Positions 7,451 to 15,251 of a stretch of DNA of 33,056 bases are shown here, in pieces. The position numbers and the translations under genes are program-made. Source of the DNA: Fundidesulfovibrio agrisoli (GTDB lineage Bacteria; Desulfobacterota; Desulfovibrionia; Desulfovibrionales; Desulfovibrionaceae); the NCBI RefSeq assembly GCF_022808715.1, contig NZ_JAKZKX010000033.1, positions 1-33,056 on the forward strand, given 5' to 3'. Under the pieces are notes generated by a model. It saw nothing but the letters and a program-made list of their open reading frames with translations. It had not been told where the DNA came from and searched no databases. Every line of letters begins with the position of its first letter. Within the stretch, counting starts at the first letter, position 1.

Positions 7451-8443
7451 ATGAAGATCGCCATCATCGGTGCCGGCAGCTGGGGCACCACCCTGGCCGA
7501 CCTGCTGGCCAACAAAGGTATCGAGACCACCCTCTGGGTGCGCGAGATGGAGCTGCTGGCCTCCATCAAGGGCACGGGCGAGAACACCTGGTACATGCCC
7601 GGCGTGAAGCTCTCCCCCAGCCTGCAGGTCACCATGGATCTGCCCAAGCTCTGCGCCGAGCACACCCTGTTCCTCATGGCCGTGCCCAGCCAGTTCCTGC
7701 GCGCCGTGCTCGGCGAGATGCGCGAGCTGCTGCCCAAGAACCCGGCCATCATCTGCGCCAGCAAGGGCATCGAGCTCGACACCGGCAAGACCATGTCCGA
7801 AGTCTGCGAGGAGGCCCTGGTGGGCAAGAAGCACCGCTTCGCCGTGCTCTCCGGCCCCAGCTTCGCCTATGAGGTCATCCGGCGCATGCCCACCGCCATC
7901 AGCCTGGGCTGCAAGGACAAGGATCTGGCCAAGCAGGCCCAGGAGATCTTCGCCACCGACTACTTCCGCGTCTACACCAACCCCGACGTGCGCGGGGTGG
8001 AGCTGGGCGGCGCGGTGAAGAACATCATCGCCATCGCCGCGGGCGTGGCCGACGAGTTGGGCTTCGGCTCCAACGCGCGCGCCGCGCTCATCACCCGCGG
8101 CCTGGCCGAGATGACCCGCCTGGGCGTGAAGATGGGCGCCGACCCCAAGACGTTCATGGGCCTCTCCGGCCTGGGCGACCTGGTGCTGACCTGCACGGGC
8201 GACCTCTCCCGCAACAGGCAGGTGGGCAAGCGCCTGGCCCAGGGCCAGAAGCTCATGGACATCCTGGGCGAGATGAAGATGGTTGCCGAAGGCGTGAAGA
8301 CCACCCAGGCCGTGCACGCCCTGGCCAGGAAGTTCAAGGTGGAGCTGCCCATCACGGAGCAGGTCAACGCCATCCTCTACGAGGACAAGAACCCAGCCCA
8401 GGCCGTGCGCGACCTGATGACCCGCACCCTGCGCGGCGAGTAG
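7451..8443 (+). CDS. gpsA: NAD(P)-dependent glycerol-3-phosphate dehydrogenase
   Basis: Reduces dihydroxyacetone phosphate to sn-glycerol 3-phosphate, the backbone of phospholipids, in the cytoplasm. The 330-residue length is normal. The Rossmann motif GAGSWGTTLA is at 7-16, followed by SGPSFAYEV near 138 and the catalytic lysine region ELGGAVKNIIAIAAG (Lys about 190). GSNARAALITRG and GLGDLVLTC match the family signature. AGGAG at 7440-7444 fixes the ATG at 7451. The gene is divergent from ahbB and is followed by a two-hairpin repeat and a terminator. Confidence 0.98.
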   Translation: MKIAIIGAGSWGTTLADLLANKGIETTLWVREMELLASIKGTGENTWYMPGVKLSPSLQVTMDLPKLCAEHTLFLMAVPSQFLRAVLGEMRELLPKNPAIICASKGIELDTGKTMSEVCEEALVGKKHRFAVLSGPSFAYEVIRRMPTAISLGCKDKDLAKQAQEIFATDYFRVYTNPDVRGVELGGAVKNIIAIAAGVADELGFGSNARAALITRGLAEMTRLGVKMGADPKTFMGLSGLGDLVLTCTGDLSRNRQVGKRLAQGQKLMDILGEMKMVAEGVKTTQAVHALARKFKVELPITEQVNAILYEDKNPAQAVRDLMTRTLRGE

Positions 8444-8452
8444 GATGTAAGA

Positions 8453-8503
8453 GCGGGGCGCCGCCCCGCACCCCGCCAGGGGGATGATCCCCCTGGACCC
8501 CGC
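8453..8503 (+). repeat. Two-hairpin intergenic repeat, copy A
   Basis: Hairpin 1 is gcggggc-gcc-gccccgc (8453-8469). A spacer acccc-g leads to hairpin 2, a 9-bp stem with loop tga (8476-8496), then acccc. The arrangement recurs at 8586, 20761, 22138, 23131 and 23389 with different but still paired stem sequences. It lies right after the gpsA stop and just before the terminator. Confidence 0.8.
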
Positions 8504-8510
8504 AATAAAA

Positions 8511-8540
8511 AACCGGGAAGGCTCCGCCTTCCCGGTTTTC
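8511..8540 (+). terminator. Intrinsic terminator after gpsA, possibly bidirectional
   Basis: A perfect 12-bp stem (8511-8522 with 8526-8537, loop tcc) is followed by TTCTTGTTT; the A run on its left could serve minus-strand transcripts. Confidence 0.88.
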
Positions 8541-8585
8541 TTGTTTCGCCCCATGGCAAAACTGTCGCCTGTAAACGCGAAGCGG

Positions 8586-8646
8586 TTGGGGGTGCAGGGG
8601 CATCATGCCCCTGCCGGAGGGGTTTGGAGAGGCAGCGCCTCCCCAA
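8586..8646 (-). repeat. Two-hairpin intergenic repeat, copy B (inverted orientation)
   Basis: Read on the minus strand it gives the same order as copy C: hairpin 1 around ggcgctgcc, spacer with acccctccgg, hairpin 2 caggggca-tga-tgcccctg, then caccccc. Near-identical to the copy at 20761-20820, with paired changes in the stems. Confidence 0.8.
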
Positions 8647-8720
8647 GAAATCTCGCCGCCCCTGCTCAGCCCGCCGAAGACACCGTGCCTGCTTGCCGTA
8701 ATTCAGGCGCGGTGAACCGC

Positions 8721-8815
8721 GCCGGGTCCGGCCCTGGCCGCTGCGCCGTCGAAGCGGCGATGTTCTTCAAATACAGCGGCGTTTCGGCGGCGCAGCGGCC
8801 AGGGCCGGACCCGGC
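8721..8815. repeat. Long perfect inverted repeat, 28-bp arms
   Basis: Arms 8721-8748 and 8788-8815 are perfectly complementary around a 39-nt centre. It ends 10 nt from the yjbQ stop. There is no U-tract directly beside either arm. The remaining part of this 380-nt gene-free stretch (8647-8720) shows only a short ggcgcgg/ccgcgcc palindrome. Confidence 0.85.
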
Positions 8816-8825
8816 AACAGACGCC

Positions 8826-9230
8826 TCAGCCCGCCGAACCCACCCAGGCCGCCCATACCTGCCTGCTGCGCGGGCCGTCGAACTCGCAGAAATACACCCC
8901 CTGCCAGGTGCCCAGCATGATGCGCCCGCCCGAGACGATGAGCGTGAGCCCGCAGCCCATGCAGCTCGACTTCAGGTGCGCGTCCGAGTTGCCCTCGGCG
9001 TGGCGGTAGTCGCCGCGCTCGGGAACCAGGCGGGCGAGCGTGGCGAGCATGTCGCGAACCACGTCCGGGTCGGCGTTCTCGTTGACGGTCAGCCCGGCGG
9101 TGGTGTGCGGGCAGTGCACCTGCAACAGGCCGTCGCGCCAGTTGTTTGCGCGCACCATCTCCTGGAGCTGGGCGGTGATGTCGAGCATCTGCTCGCGGCG
9201 GGAAGTGGAAAGGCTGATGGAGTGGCGCAT
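8826..9230 (-). CDS. YjbQ family (UPF0047) protein
   Basis: A 134-residue single-domain protein of the YjbQ/UPF0047 fold, members of which have weak thiamine phosphate synthase activity in some bacteria; the physiological role is unsettled. The conserved blocks are complete: VHCPHTTAGLTVNENAD at 38-54, YRHAEGNSDAHLKSSCMG at 75-92 with its histidine set, and GTWQGVYFCEFDGPR at 107-121. An ideal AAGGAGG lies 7 nt before the ATG at 9230. It is the last gene of the minus-strand block, downstream of cheV with 178 nt between them. That gap holds a small 7-bp hairpin around 9336-9354 and no clear promoter. Probably cytoplasmic. Confidence 0.92.
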   Translation of the reverse strand: MRHSISLSTSRREQMLDITAQLQEMVRANNWRDGLLQVHCPHTTAGLTVNENADPDVVRDMLATLARLVPERGDYRHAEGNSDAHLKSSCMGCGLTLIVSGGRIMLGTWQGVYFCEFDGPRSRQVWAAWVGSAG

Positions 9231-9408
9231 GGAGGTTCCTCCTTGGGATGGCCCGCGGCGGCGCCAGGCCCGGGCCGCAACCAATTGATCCGGCCTGGAA
9301 ACCCGCGGGCAAGGCGCGAGATACGCCCACGGCCGGCGCATGCCGGGCATGCGCGGGTGGTCTGCCGCTTCGGAGCGACGCGGCCGCGGGGAGTGTCGCT
9401 ATTGGCCG

Positions 9409-10383
9409 CTAGCGGCCCGAGGCGCACTTCCGGGCCAGGTCCGCCAGGATCTCCCTGGCCATGAACTCGGTCTGGGGCTTGGGGAACTGCCCGCTGGCCC
9501 CAACGGATTCGCCCTTGTGCTGCGTCTCCTCCGTGATGAGGGAGGAGAACAGGTACACCGGAATCCTGGTCAGTGCCGGGTCGTCCTTGATGGAGCGGCA
9601 CAGGGTGTAGCCGTCCATCACCGGCATCTCCACGTCGGAGACCACCACGGTCACCAGTTCCGTCAGGGGGACGCCCTGCTCCGCCGCCTGGGCGGCCTTT
9701 TCCCGCAGGATGTCCAGCGCGGCCTTGCCGCTGTCGGCCGACTCCACGGTGAAGGCCTGGTCCTGCTCCAGGGCGCGCTTGACCATGCGGCGCACCAGGG
9801 CCTGGTCGTCCACGTGCAGCACGCTGACGCAGCGGTCCGAGGTGACTCCCGTGGCGATGCCGAAGAAATCCTTGCCGGACTGCGGGTTGAGCTCGATGAC
9901 GATCTTCTCCATGTCCAGGATGAAGACGATGTGCCCCTCCAGGTTCACGATGCCCGTGAAGGCGTCGCGGGAGTACTCGTTGATGTGCTTGTCGGGCTGC
10001 TCCACGTCCTTCCAGCTCACGCGGTAGATGCGCGTGATGCCGGAGACAAGAAAGGCCGTCATGACCTGGTTGAACTCGGTGATGATGAGCTTCTGGGTGT
10101 CGCAGGGGGCCTGCTCCTGCTCCAGGTAGCGGGCCAGCTCCACCACGGGGATGACCTTGTCGCGGTCCTTGAAGTGGAAGGCCCCCCACACGGAGGGGTG
10201 CGCGGCTGTGGGCGGGCGCATGACCTGGTCGGGGATGCGGGTGATCTTGAGCACCTTGGCCACGTTGATGCCGTAATACTCGCGCCGCACGGAGTCTCCG
10301 TTCTGGCGGTCGATGTAGAAGCTCATGATCTCGACTTCGTTTGTGCCCACTTCCGTGAGCGCCAGTTGCTGGCCGCTGCTCAT
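9409..10383 (-). CDS. cheV: Chemotaxis coupling protein CheV (CheW domain plus receiver)
   Basis: Couples chemoreceptors to CheA and tunes adaptation through phosphorylation of its receiver domain. The 324-residue protein has an N-terminal CheW-like domain (about 15-165) and a C-terminal response-regulator domain (about 184-315). The receiver keeps the acidic pair Asp192-Asp193, the phospho-acceptor Asp250 in VVVSDVEMP, Ser280 or Ser281, and Lys302 in FPKPQ, so it should be phosphorylatable. The start at 10383 has gagg 6 nt upstream; an ATG two codons earlier is too close to that site. No other chemotaxis gene is nearby. The 187 nt between cheV and cobM contain GC-rich hairpins (10423-10441 and about 10471-10518), one possibly a weak terminator for cobM. 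Confidence 0.95.
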   Translation of the reverse strand: MSSGQQLALTEVGTNEVEIMSFYIDRQNGDSVRREYYGINVAKVLKITRIPDQVMRPPTAAHPSVWGAFHFKDRDKVIPVVELARYLEQEQAPCDTQKLIITEFNQVMTAFLVSGITRIYRVSWKDVEQPDKHINEYSRDAFTGIVNLEGHIVFILDMEKIVIELNPQSGKDFFGIATGVTSDRCVSVLHVDDQALVRRMVKRALEQDQAFTVESADSGKAALDILREKAAQAAEQGVPLTELVTVVVSDVEMPVMDGYTLCRSIKDDPALTRIPVYLFSSLITEETQHKGESVGASGQFPKPQTEFMAREILADLARKCASGR

Positions 10384-10570
10384 ACGCATCCTCGGTGGGG
10401 ACGAAAAAACAGGGTTCGTCTGTGTCCGGGCCGCCCGGACAGGCGCGGGTTACGACTCCCGGAACGCGGCGCGCGGCCCCGTCCCACGTGCGGAGCCCGG
10501 CGAGTTGCCGGGCCGCGCAACCACACTACCGCAGCGGCGGCACGGAAGAAAGGCCGTATTCCAGGCGGTC

Positions 10571-11332
10571 TCAGGCCACGCCGGTCCGGCAGCCGTGGGT
10601 GAAGGACGGGTCGTAGAGCTTGGAGCGCGTCCCGGCTCCGGCCCCGGGCAGCACCAGGAAGAGGGTCTGGCGGGTCAGGCCGCGCTTACGCACCAGCTCC
10701 GGGAAGTCCCGCACGGTGGAGAGGTGCAGCTCCTGCTCGGGCCAGCCCACGCGGTGGGCCACGGCCACCGCGGTATCCGGGGCGTGGCCTCCGGCCAGCA
10801 GCTCCTCGCGCACGGCCTCGGGCTCGGCCGAGGCCAGGTACACGGCCAGGGCGCTGTGGTGGCTGGCAAGCCCGCGCAGGGCCTCGGCCTCGGGCACGGG
10901 GGTGCGCCCGGCCAGGCGCGTGAGGATGAGCGTCTGTGTGACCTCGGGGGCGGTGGCCGGAATCCTGAACGCGGCCGAGGCGGCGGAAGCGGCGGTGACG
11001 CCCGGAACAACCTCGTATTCCACGCCCTCGGCCTCGAGCAGCCGTGCCTGCTCGGCCACGGTTCCGTAGAGGGCCGGGTCCCCGGCCTGGAGGCGCACCG
11101 CGCGCCCGCCCGAGCGCACGGCCTCCATGATGGCGGCGTGGGTTTCTTCGAGTGTCATGCCGGCGCTGTCCAGGATGCGCGCGCCCGGCCTGGCCATCTC
11201 CACCACGGCATTGGGCGTGAGCGAGCCCGGGTAGATGAGCGTGTCGGCCTGGGCGATGAGCCGGGCGGCCTTGAGCGTGAGCAGCTCCGGGTCGCCCGGG
11301 CCAGCGCCCACGAAATGCACGCGCGCGCTCAC
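10571..11332 (-). CDS. cobM: Cobalt-precorrin-4 C11-methyltransferase (CobM/CbiF)
   Basis: SAM-dependent methyltransferase that methylates C11 of the corrin precursor; CbiF in the anaerobic route. The 253-residue protein starts with VHFVGAGPGDPELLTLKAARLI, the glycine-rich tetrapyrrole methylase signature, then YPGSLT, a motif typical of the C11 enzyme, and LQAGDPALYG in the SAM pocket. The GTG start at 11332 has gggag 7 nt upstream, and overlaps the TGA of the upstream membrane protein gene by 4 nt (GTGA), a sign of translational coupling. Given cbiD in the same block, the anaerobic reaction is more likely than the aerobic one. Confidence 0.93.
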   Translation of the reverse strand: MSARVHFVGAGPGDPELLTLKAARLIAQADTLIYPGSLTPNAVVEMARPGARILDSAGMTLEETHAAIMEAVRSGGRAVRLQAGDPALYGTVAEQARLLEAEGVEYEVVPGVTAASAASAAFRIPATAPEVTQTLILTRLAGRTPVPEAEALRGLASHHSALAVYLASAEPEAVREELLAGGHAPDTAVAVAHRVGWPEQELHLSTVRDFPELVRKRGLTRQTLFLVLPGAGAGTRSKLYDPSFTHGCRTGVA

Positions 11333-12198
11333 GCTTTGCTCCCTTCGGGGGGGGACTTCTCGGCCATCTTGCCGAAGGTCCAGGTCAGGGCCACGGCGTA
11401 GAGCGCGGAGCCCACGCCCAGCAACGTGTTGTAATAGGGCGGCGCGGCCAGGGCCAGGCGGATGCCCAGTGTGGCCAGGGCGTAGCCCGAGTTGCGGAAC
11501 ACGGCCATGTAGCCCGGGATGAACCGCTGGGAGAGCAGCACCAGCAGGATGTCCGCGAAGACGAGCACGGTGTAGAAAGTGTCGAAGAAGTCGAAGGTGT
11601 GGTGCTGGGTCAGCCCCTGCCAGAGCGCTTTGCCGCCGAGCACCGTGAAGATGCCAAGCAGCACCAGGGCCACCATCTTCTTGGAGGCGATGAAGGCGTA
11701 GCGCCCGTAGCCGGAACGGGCCAGCTTCAGCTTGGGCTGCGGCAGCGCGCCGTAGACGCCCAGCAGCCCGAAGATGATCAGCGCCCCGACGCCGTCGGAG
11801 ATGATGTGCGTAAGCGGCGTCCAGTCCATGGTCAGGTGCAGGGGCTCGGGCAGGTTGATGAGCTCCTTGAAGGAATTGCGCAGAAGGATCAGGGAGAGGA
11901 TCTCGAACTGCTTGCCCATGGCCTTGGAAAAGGAGCACGGCAGGATGAAGATCAGGCCCAGCACCTCCAGGATGAGCACCAGGGTGAAGGCCACGTTCAC
12001 CGCGGCGAAGTGGTGCTCCGGCACGAAACCCGCCAGGGAGGGCGGCAGCAGGCCCAGGCGCTTGAGCTCGATGCCCGCCAGCGAGGCCAGGAAGATGATC
12101 ACCAGCGCGCCCGAAATGGAGCGCTCCGTGCGGTGGTCGTTCCAGAACTGGGAGATGGGCTCGAATATCTCGGTGGTTAATTCATAGGGGGATCTCAT
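11329..12198 (-). CDS. Uncharacterised multi-pass membrane protein within the cobalamin genes
   Basis: A 289-residue integral membrane protein with about seven hydrophobic helices (approximately 30-48, 67-92, 128-148, 170-188, 205-226, 240-256, 262-279). A conserved-looking cytosolic or periplasmic loop is ILLRNSFKELINLPEPLHLT at about 108-127. It matches none of the cobalt transporters I know (CbiM, CbiQ, NikM, CorA). ATG 12198 has ggaagg 5 nt upstream. Its stop overlaps the cobM start, and cbiET ends 77 nt upstream, so it is probably cotranscribed with the cobalamin genes. That gap holds the palindrome aggaat-g-attcct. Cobalt or corrinoid handling is a guess from context only. Confidence 0.8.
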   Translation of the reverse strand: MRSPYELTTEIFEPISQFWNDHRTERSISGALVIIFLASLAGIELKRLGLLPPSLAGFVPEHHFAAVNVAFTLVLILEVLGLIFILPCSFSKAMGKQFEILSLILLRNSFKELINLPEPLHLTMDWTPLTHIISDGVGALIIFGLLGVYGALPQPKLKLARSGYGRYAFIASKKMVALVLLGIFTVLGGKALWQGLTQHHTFDFFDTFYTVLVFADILLVLLSQRFIPGYMAVFRNSGYALATLGIRLALAAPPYYNTLLGVGSALYAVALTWTFGKMAEKSPPEGSKA

Positions 12199-12275
12199 GG
12201 CAGCCTTCCCGTGGCGGCCTTGCGCCACGGCCTGTCGGATGTGCGGCGGACCTGCCGCCACTTCAGGAATGATTC

Positions 12276-13520
12276 CTAGGGCAAACGCGCCGGTTTGTCA
12301 GCCCCGGCGATGAACACCGGGTTCCTGGCCGCAAGGCGCAGGTCCCCTGCCAGGGGTTCGGCCTCGTCCGCGCGCACCTGCATGACCTCGATGGCCCAGC
12401 CCAGGCGCTTGAACACCTCCAGGGCCGCCCCCAGGGAGGAGAGCAGCACCGTGTTGAGCACCAGCCGCCCGCCCGGGGCCAGGCGCTCGCAGCAGGCCTC
12501 CAGGGCCTGCGTCCCGCCTGAGAGGGACCCGCCCATGAAGATGCGCGCGGGCTCGGGCAGGGCCGCCAGGGCCTCGGGGGCCGCGCCCTCGGCAACGTCC
12601 ACCTGCCAGGCCCCGCAACGGGCCGCGTTGCGCCGGATCATGGCGCAGCGGACCGGGGAGCGCTCCACCGCGTACACGCGCCCGCCCCGCAGGAACGCGC
12701 AGGCCTCGATGCCCACCGCGCCGCTGCCCGCGCCCACGTCCCAGAGGAGGCTTTCGGGCTCCAGGCGCAGGGCCGCGATGGAGCAGGCCCGGGCCGGGCC
12801 CTTGGTCATGAGCCCGCCCTCGGTTTCGTAAAAGGCGTCGGGCCTGCCGAGCTGGGGCCTGGGAGCGCCGGAGGGCAGCTCCAGGAGCAGCAGGTTCAGC
12901 GGGGAGAAGCGCAGGGCCGCCGCGCCGGGCAGGTCCAGGGTGTGGATCTTCTCACCGGGCAGGCCCATGTCCTCCAGGACGGATGCTCGGGTCCGCGGGG
13001 GCAGGCCCCTTGCCAGGAGCATGGCGCAGAGCGCGTCCGGGGAGTTGGCCGCGTCCGTGTACACGGCCGCCCGGCCGGAAAAGGCCAGCGCGCACAGCAG
13101 CGGGCCGGGGTCCTCCCGGCCGTGCAGCGAGACGGCGGGCAGCTCCTGCCAGGGCAGGCCCAGGCGGGCGGCCGCGGCCTGCACCGCCGTGACCCCGGGG
13201 GTGAAGCGCAGGGCCTCACGCCCGAAGCGCTCCAGCAGGCGCGCCCCGATGCCGAAATACAGGGGGTCGCCGTCGGCCAGCACGGCCACGCGCAAGCCCT
13301 GAGCCCGAGCTTCGGCCACGCGCTCCAGGGCCTGCTCCAGCGGGCCGGCGAAGGGGATGGCCGCCTTGCCCAGGCGCTCGAATGCCGCCAGTTGGCGTTT
13401 GCCCCCGGCCAGCACGTCGCAGCGCGAAGCCGCCTCCAGCGTGCGGGGGCACGGCTCGCCGCCTATGCCCAGGCCCAGGACCTCCACGGCCGGGAGGCCG
13501 CCTTCGGATTGCGTCGCCAC
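12276..13520 (-). CDS. cbiET: Fused CbiE-CbiT precorrin methyltransferase / decarboxylase
   Basis: Bifunctional enzyme (CobL-like) that methylates C5 and C15 and decarboxylates the C12 acetate of the corrin ring. The 414 residues split into a tetrapyrrole methylase half (about 10-215, VEVLGLGIGGEP near the start and VLADGDPLYFGIG) and a Rossmann methyltransferase half (about 225-405, LLWDVGAGSGAVGIEAC near 258, then AVERSPVRCAMIRRNAARCG). The GTG start at 13520 is preceded by ggaggg. It is followed by the unknown membrane protein gene. Upstream, 96 nt separate it from a divergent Dabb gene, so it likely has its own promoter there. As a fusion it is intact and of ordinary length. Confidence 0.95.
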   Translation of the reverse strand: MATQSEGGLPAVEVLGLGIGGEPCPRTLEAASRCDVLAGGKRQLAAFERLGKAAIPFAGPLEQALERVAEARAQGLRVAVLADGDPLYFGIGARLLERFGREALRFTPGVTAVQAAAARLGLPWQELPAVSLHGREDPGPLLCALAFSGRAAVYTDAANSPDALCAMLLARGLPPRTRASVLEDMGLPGEKIHTLDLPGAAALRFSPLNLLLLELPSGAPRPQLGRPDAFYETEGGLMTKGPARACSIAALRLEPESLLWDVGAGSGAVGIEACAFLRGGRVYAVERSPVRCAMIRRNAARCGAWQVDVAEGAAPEALAALPEPARIFMGGSLSGGTQALEACCERLAPGGRLVLNTVLLSSLGAALEVFKRLGWAIEVMQVRADEAEPLAGDLRLAARNPVFIAGADKPARLP

Positions 13521-13616
13521 GATTCCCTCCGGGCGCGGCTTTACTTGGGCCGCGCCCCTGGCTTAGTGAACACCCACACGCGGCCCGCGCCGCCATACGA
13601 AACAAAAGGAAAAGCC

Positions 13617-13922
13617 ATGATCAAGCACATCGTCATGTGGACCCTGAAGGACGAGGCCGGCGGCAAGCCCAAGGCCGAGAACCTGGCCACCATGAAATCC
13701 CTGCTGGAGGCCCTGCCCGGCAAGGTGCCCGGCGTCATCGACCTGGAGGTGGCCACCGCCTCGCTGTTCGAGTCCGTGCCGCCCACGGACATCGTCCTCT
13801 ACACCACCTTCCCCGACAAGCAGACCCTCAAGGCCTACGCCGTGCACCCCGAGCACATGAAGGTGGTGGAGTTCATCAAGTCCGTGGTGGCCGAGCGCCG
13901 CGTGATCGACTACGAAATCTAG
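13617..13922 (+). CDS. Dabb (stress-responsive A/B barrel) domain protein
   Basis: A 101-residue protein with the dimeric alpha/beta barrel pattern: MIKHIVMWTLKDEA at the start, VPGVIDLEVATA, DIVLYTTFPDKQTLKAYAVHPEHMKVVEFIK, and a C-terminal RRVIDYEI strand. Such proteins form small dimers; bacterial members have no agreed function. aaagga lies 7 nt before the ATG. It is the only plus-strand gene inside the cobalamin block, divergent from cbiET and convergent with cbiD (60 nt gap). That gap holds a 7-bp hairpin (13930-13946) without a U-tract and a short gcccgt/gcccgc tandem run. Confidence 0.9.
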   Translation: MIKHIVMWTLKDEAGGKPKAENLATMKSLLEALPGKVPGVIDLEVATASLFESVPPTDIVLYTTFPDKQTLKAYAVHPEHMKVVEFIKSVVAERRVIDYEI

Positions 13923-13982
13923 CCTTTCCGCTGGCGACGCGCCAGCCCGCGCCCGTGCCCGTGCCCGCGCCCGTGATGGCCC

Positions 13983-15251
13983 CTACCGGCCCTCGCGGGC
14001 GCGCTGTTTTTCCGCCCCGGCCACTGCCAGCACCCCCGACTCGAACCCGAAACAGCATATGGAAATTTCCAGGCCCGGCCCGCCGAAGCCCCGGGCCGCT
14101 TCCAGCGCGGCCTGGGCGGTCCTCGCCGCGAACGCTTGGCGCAGCGGCCCGTCAGGGACCAGCTCCAGGGCGTGGCGGGCCGTATTGGCGCCGCCCACGG
14201 CGGCGCAAACCTCCGCCGGGCAGCCAGCCTCGCCCGCCAGGCGGGAGAGCAAGGCGAAGTCCGTGGGCTCGGCGTGGGCGTGGGTGTACTCCAGCCCCTG
14301 GGCCATCTTGGCCAGCTTGCCGAAATAGCAGCCCCAGGCCACGGCCGTGAAGCCCGTGGCGGCGGCCTGGCGCAGGGCGTGGGCGAAGAAGTCCGCCGCC
14401 TGCACGAAGGCGCGCTCGGGCAGCTCCGGCCGGCGGGCCATGAGCAGGCGTTCACTGCGCCTGCCCGTGGAGAAGGCCGCCACGCGCAGTCCGGCGGCCC
14501 GGGCCACGGAGAGGCCCGAATCGATGGTGGCCCGCCAGGCCGCGTGGCTGAAGGGCTTCACCACGCCCCCCGTGCCCAGGATGGAGATACCGCCCACGAT
14601 GCCCAGCCTGGGGTTGAGGGTGTGGCGGGCGATGGCCTCGCCGTCCTCCACCTCGATGAGCAGAGAGGCTCCGCCCGAATACCCGGCCTGGTCCAGAGAT
14701 TCTTGCGCGGCCAGGAGGATCTGCGCCCGGGGCGCGGGGTTGATGGCCGCCTGGCCCGGGGGCACGGGCAGCCCGGGCAGGGTGACGCGGCCCACGCCGT
14801 TCCCGCCGTCCAGTTCGATCCCAGGCTCCGGGCGCAATGTGGCCACGCAGGCGATCGTTGCCCCGTGGGTGGCGTCGGGGTCGTCCCCACCGTCCTTGAC
14901 CACCCAGGCCCGGGCCGCGTCCCCCTCCAGCGCCGCGCCCGCCACGGGCACGGCCAGGCGTCCTTGCGGCACCCTTGGTGGTTGCGCTGCCAGCGGCTGG
15001 ATCTCCGGCTGCTGATTTGCCGGTGGCTGCTCTTTCGGCGGATTGCCCCTCGGCGGCCGGGCTTCCTGCGGCGAAGTACCCGATGGCGATGTTCCCGGCG
15101 GCTGGGCTCCCGGCGGCAGGGGGATGTCCGCCACGTTTGGCGCGCTCCCCGTGAGCAGCAGGTTCAAGGCCGCCTTCGCCGCGGCGGCAGCAGCGGAGCC
15201 CGTGGTGAAGCCCTGGCGCAGGGGGCGCTCGCCGCGCTGCCTGGAACTCAT
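13983..15251 (-). CDS. cbiD: Cobalt-precorrin-5B C1-methyltransferase, with Pro-rich insertion
   Basis: CbiD methylates C1 in the anaerobic cobalamin pathway and is diagnostic for it. The N-terminal LRQGFTTGSAAAAAAKAAL (11-29) and later NPRLGIVGGISILGTGGVVKPFS are family signatures. The 422-residue length exceeds the usual 350-380 because residues about 48-97 form a Pro/Gln/Ser-rich, apparently disordered stretch inserted before VPVAG. The reading frame stays open and the flanks are normal, so this is an in-frame insertion in a surface loop. Its ATG overlaps the cbiA stop by 4 nt (ATGA), showing translational coupling with cbiA. Confidence 0.95.
   Translation of the reverse strand: MSSRQRGERPLRQGFTTGSAAAAAAKAALNLLLTGSAPNVADIPLPPGAQPPGTSPSGTSPQEARPPRGNPPKEQPPANQQPEIQPLAAQPPRVPQGRLAVPVAGAALEGDAARAWVVKDGGDDPDATHGATIACVATLRPEPGIELDGGNGVGRVTLPGLPVPPGQAAINPAPRAQILLAAQESLDQAGYSGGASLLIEVEDGEAIARHTLNPRLGIVGGISILGTGGVVKPFSHAAWRATIDSGLSVARAAGLRVAAFSTGRRSERLLMARRPELPERAFVQAADFFAHALRQAAATGFTAVAWGCYFGKLAKMAQGLEYTHAHAEPTDFALLSRLAGEAGCPAEVCAAVGGANTARHALELVPDGPLRQAFAARTAQAALEAARGFGGPGLEISICCFGFESGVLAVAGAEKQRAREGR

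Noticed and set aside
10384-10570. GC-rich nested hairpins (10423-10441 and 10471-10518) as a structured RNA or repeat copy
   Set aside because: They lack the ordered blocks of the two-hairpin repeat and have no adjacent U-tract; probably ordinary GC-rich intergenic folding or a weak cobM 3' end.
13521-13616. Searched for a cobalamin riboswitch upstream of cbiET, cbiA and cobS
   Set aside because: No B12-box-like sequence or matching conserved core was seen in any of these leaders.
13947-13980. Short tandem gcccgt/gcccgc units after the Dabb gene as a CRISPR-like or satellite repeat
   Set aside because: Only a few 6-nt units, no spacers; simple low-complexity sequence.
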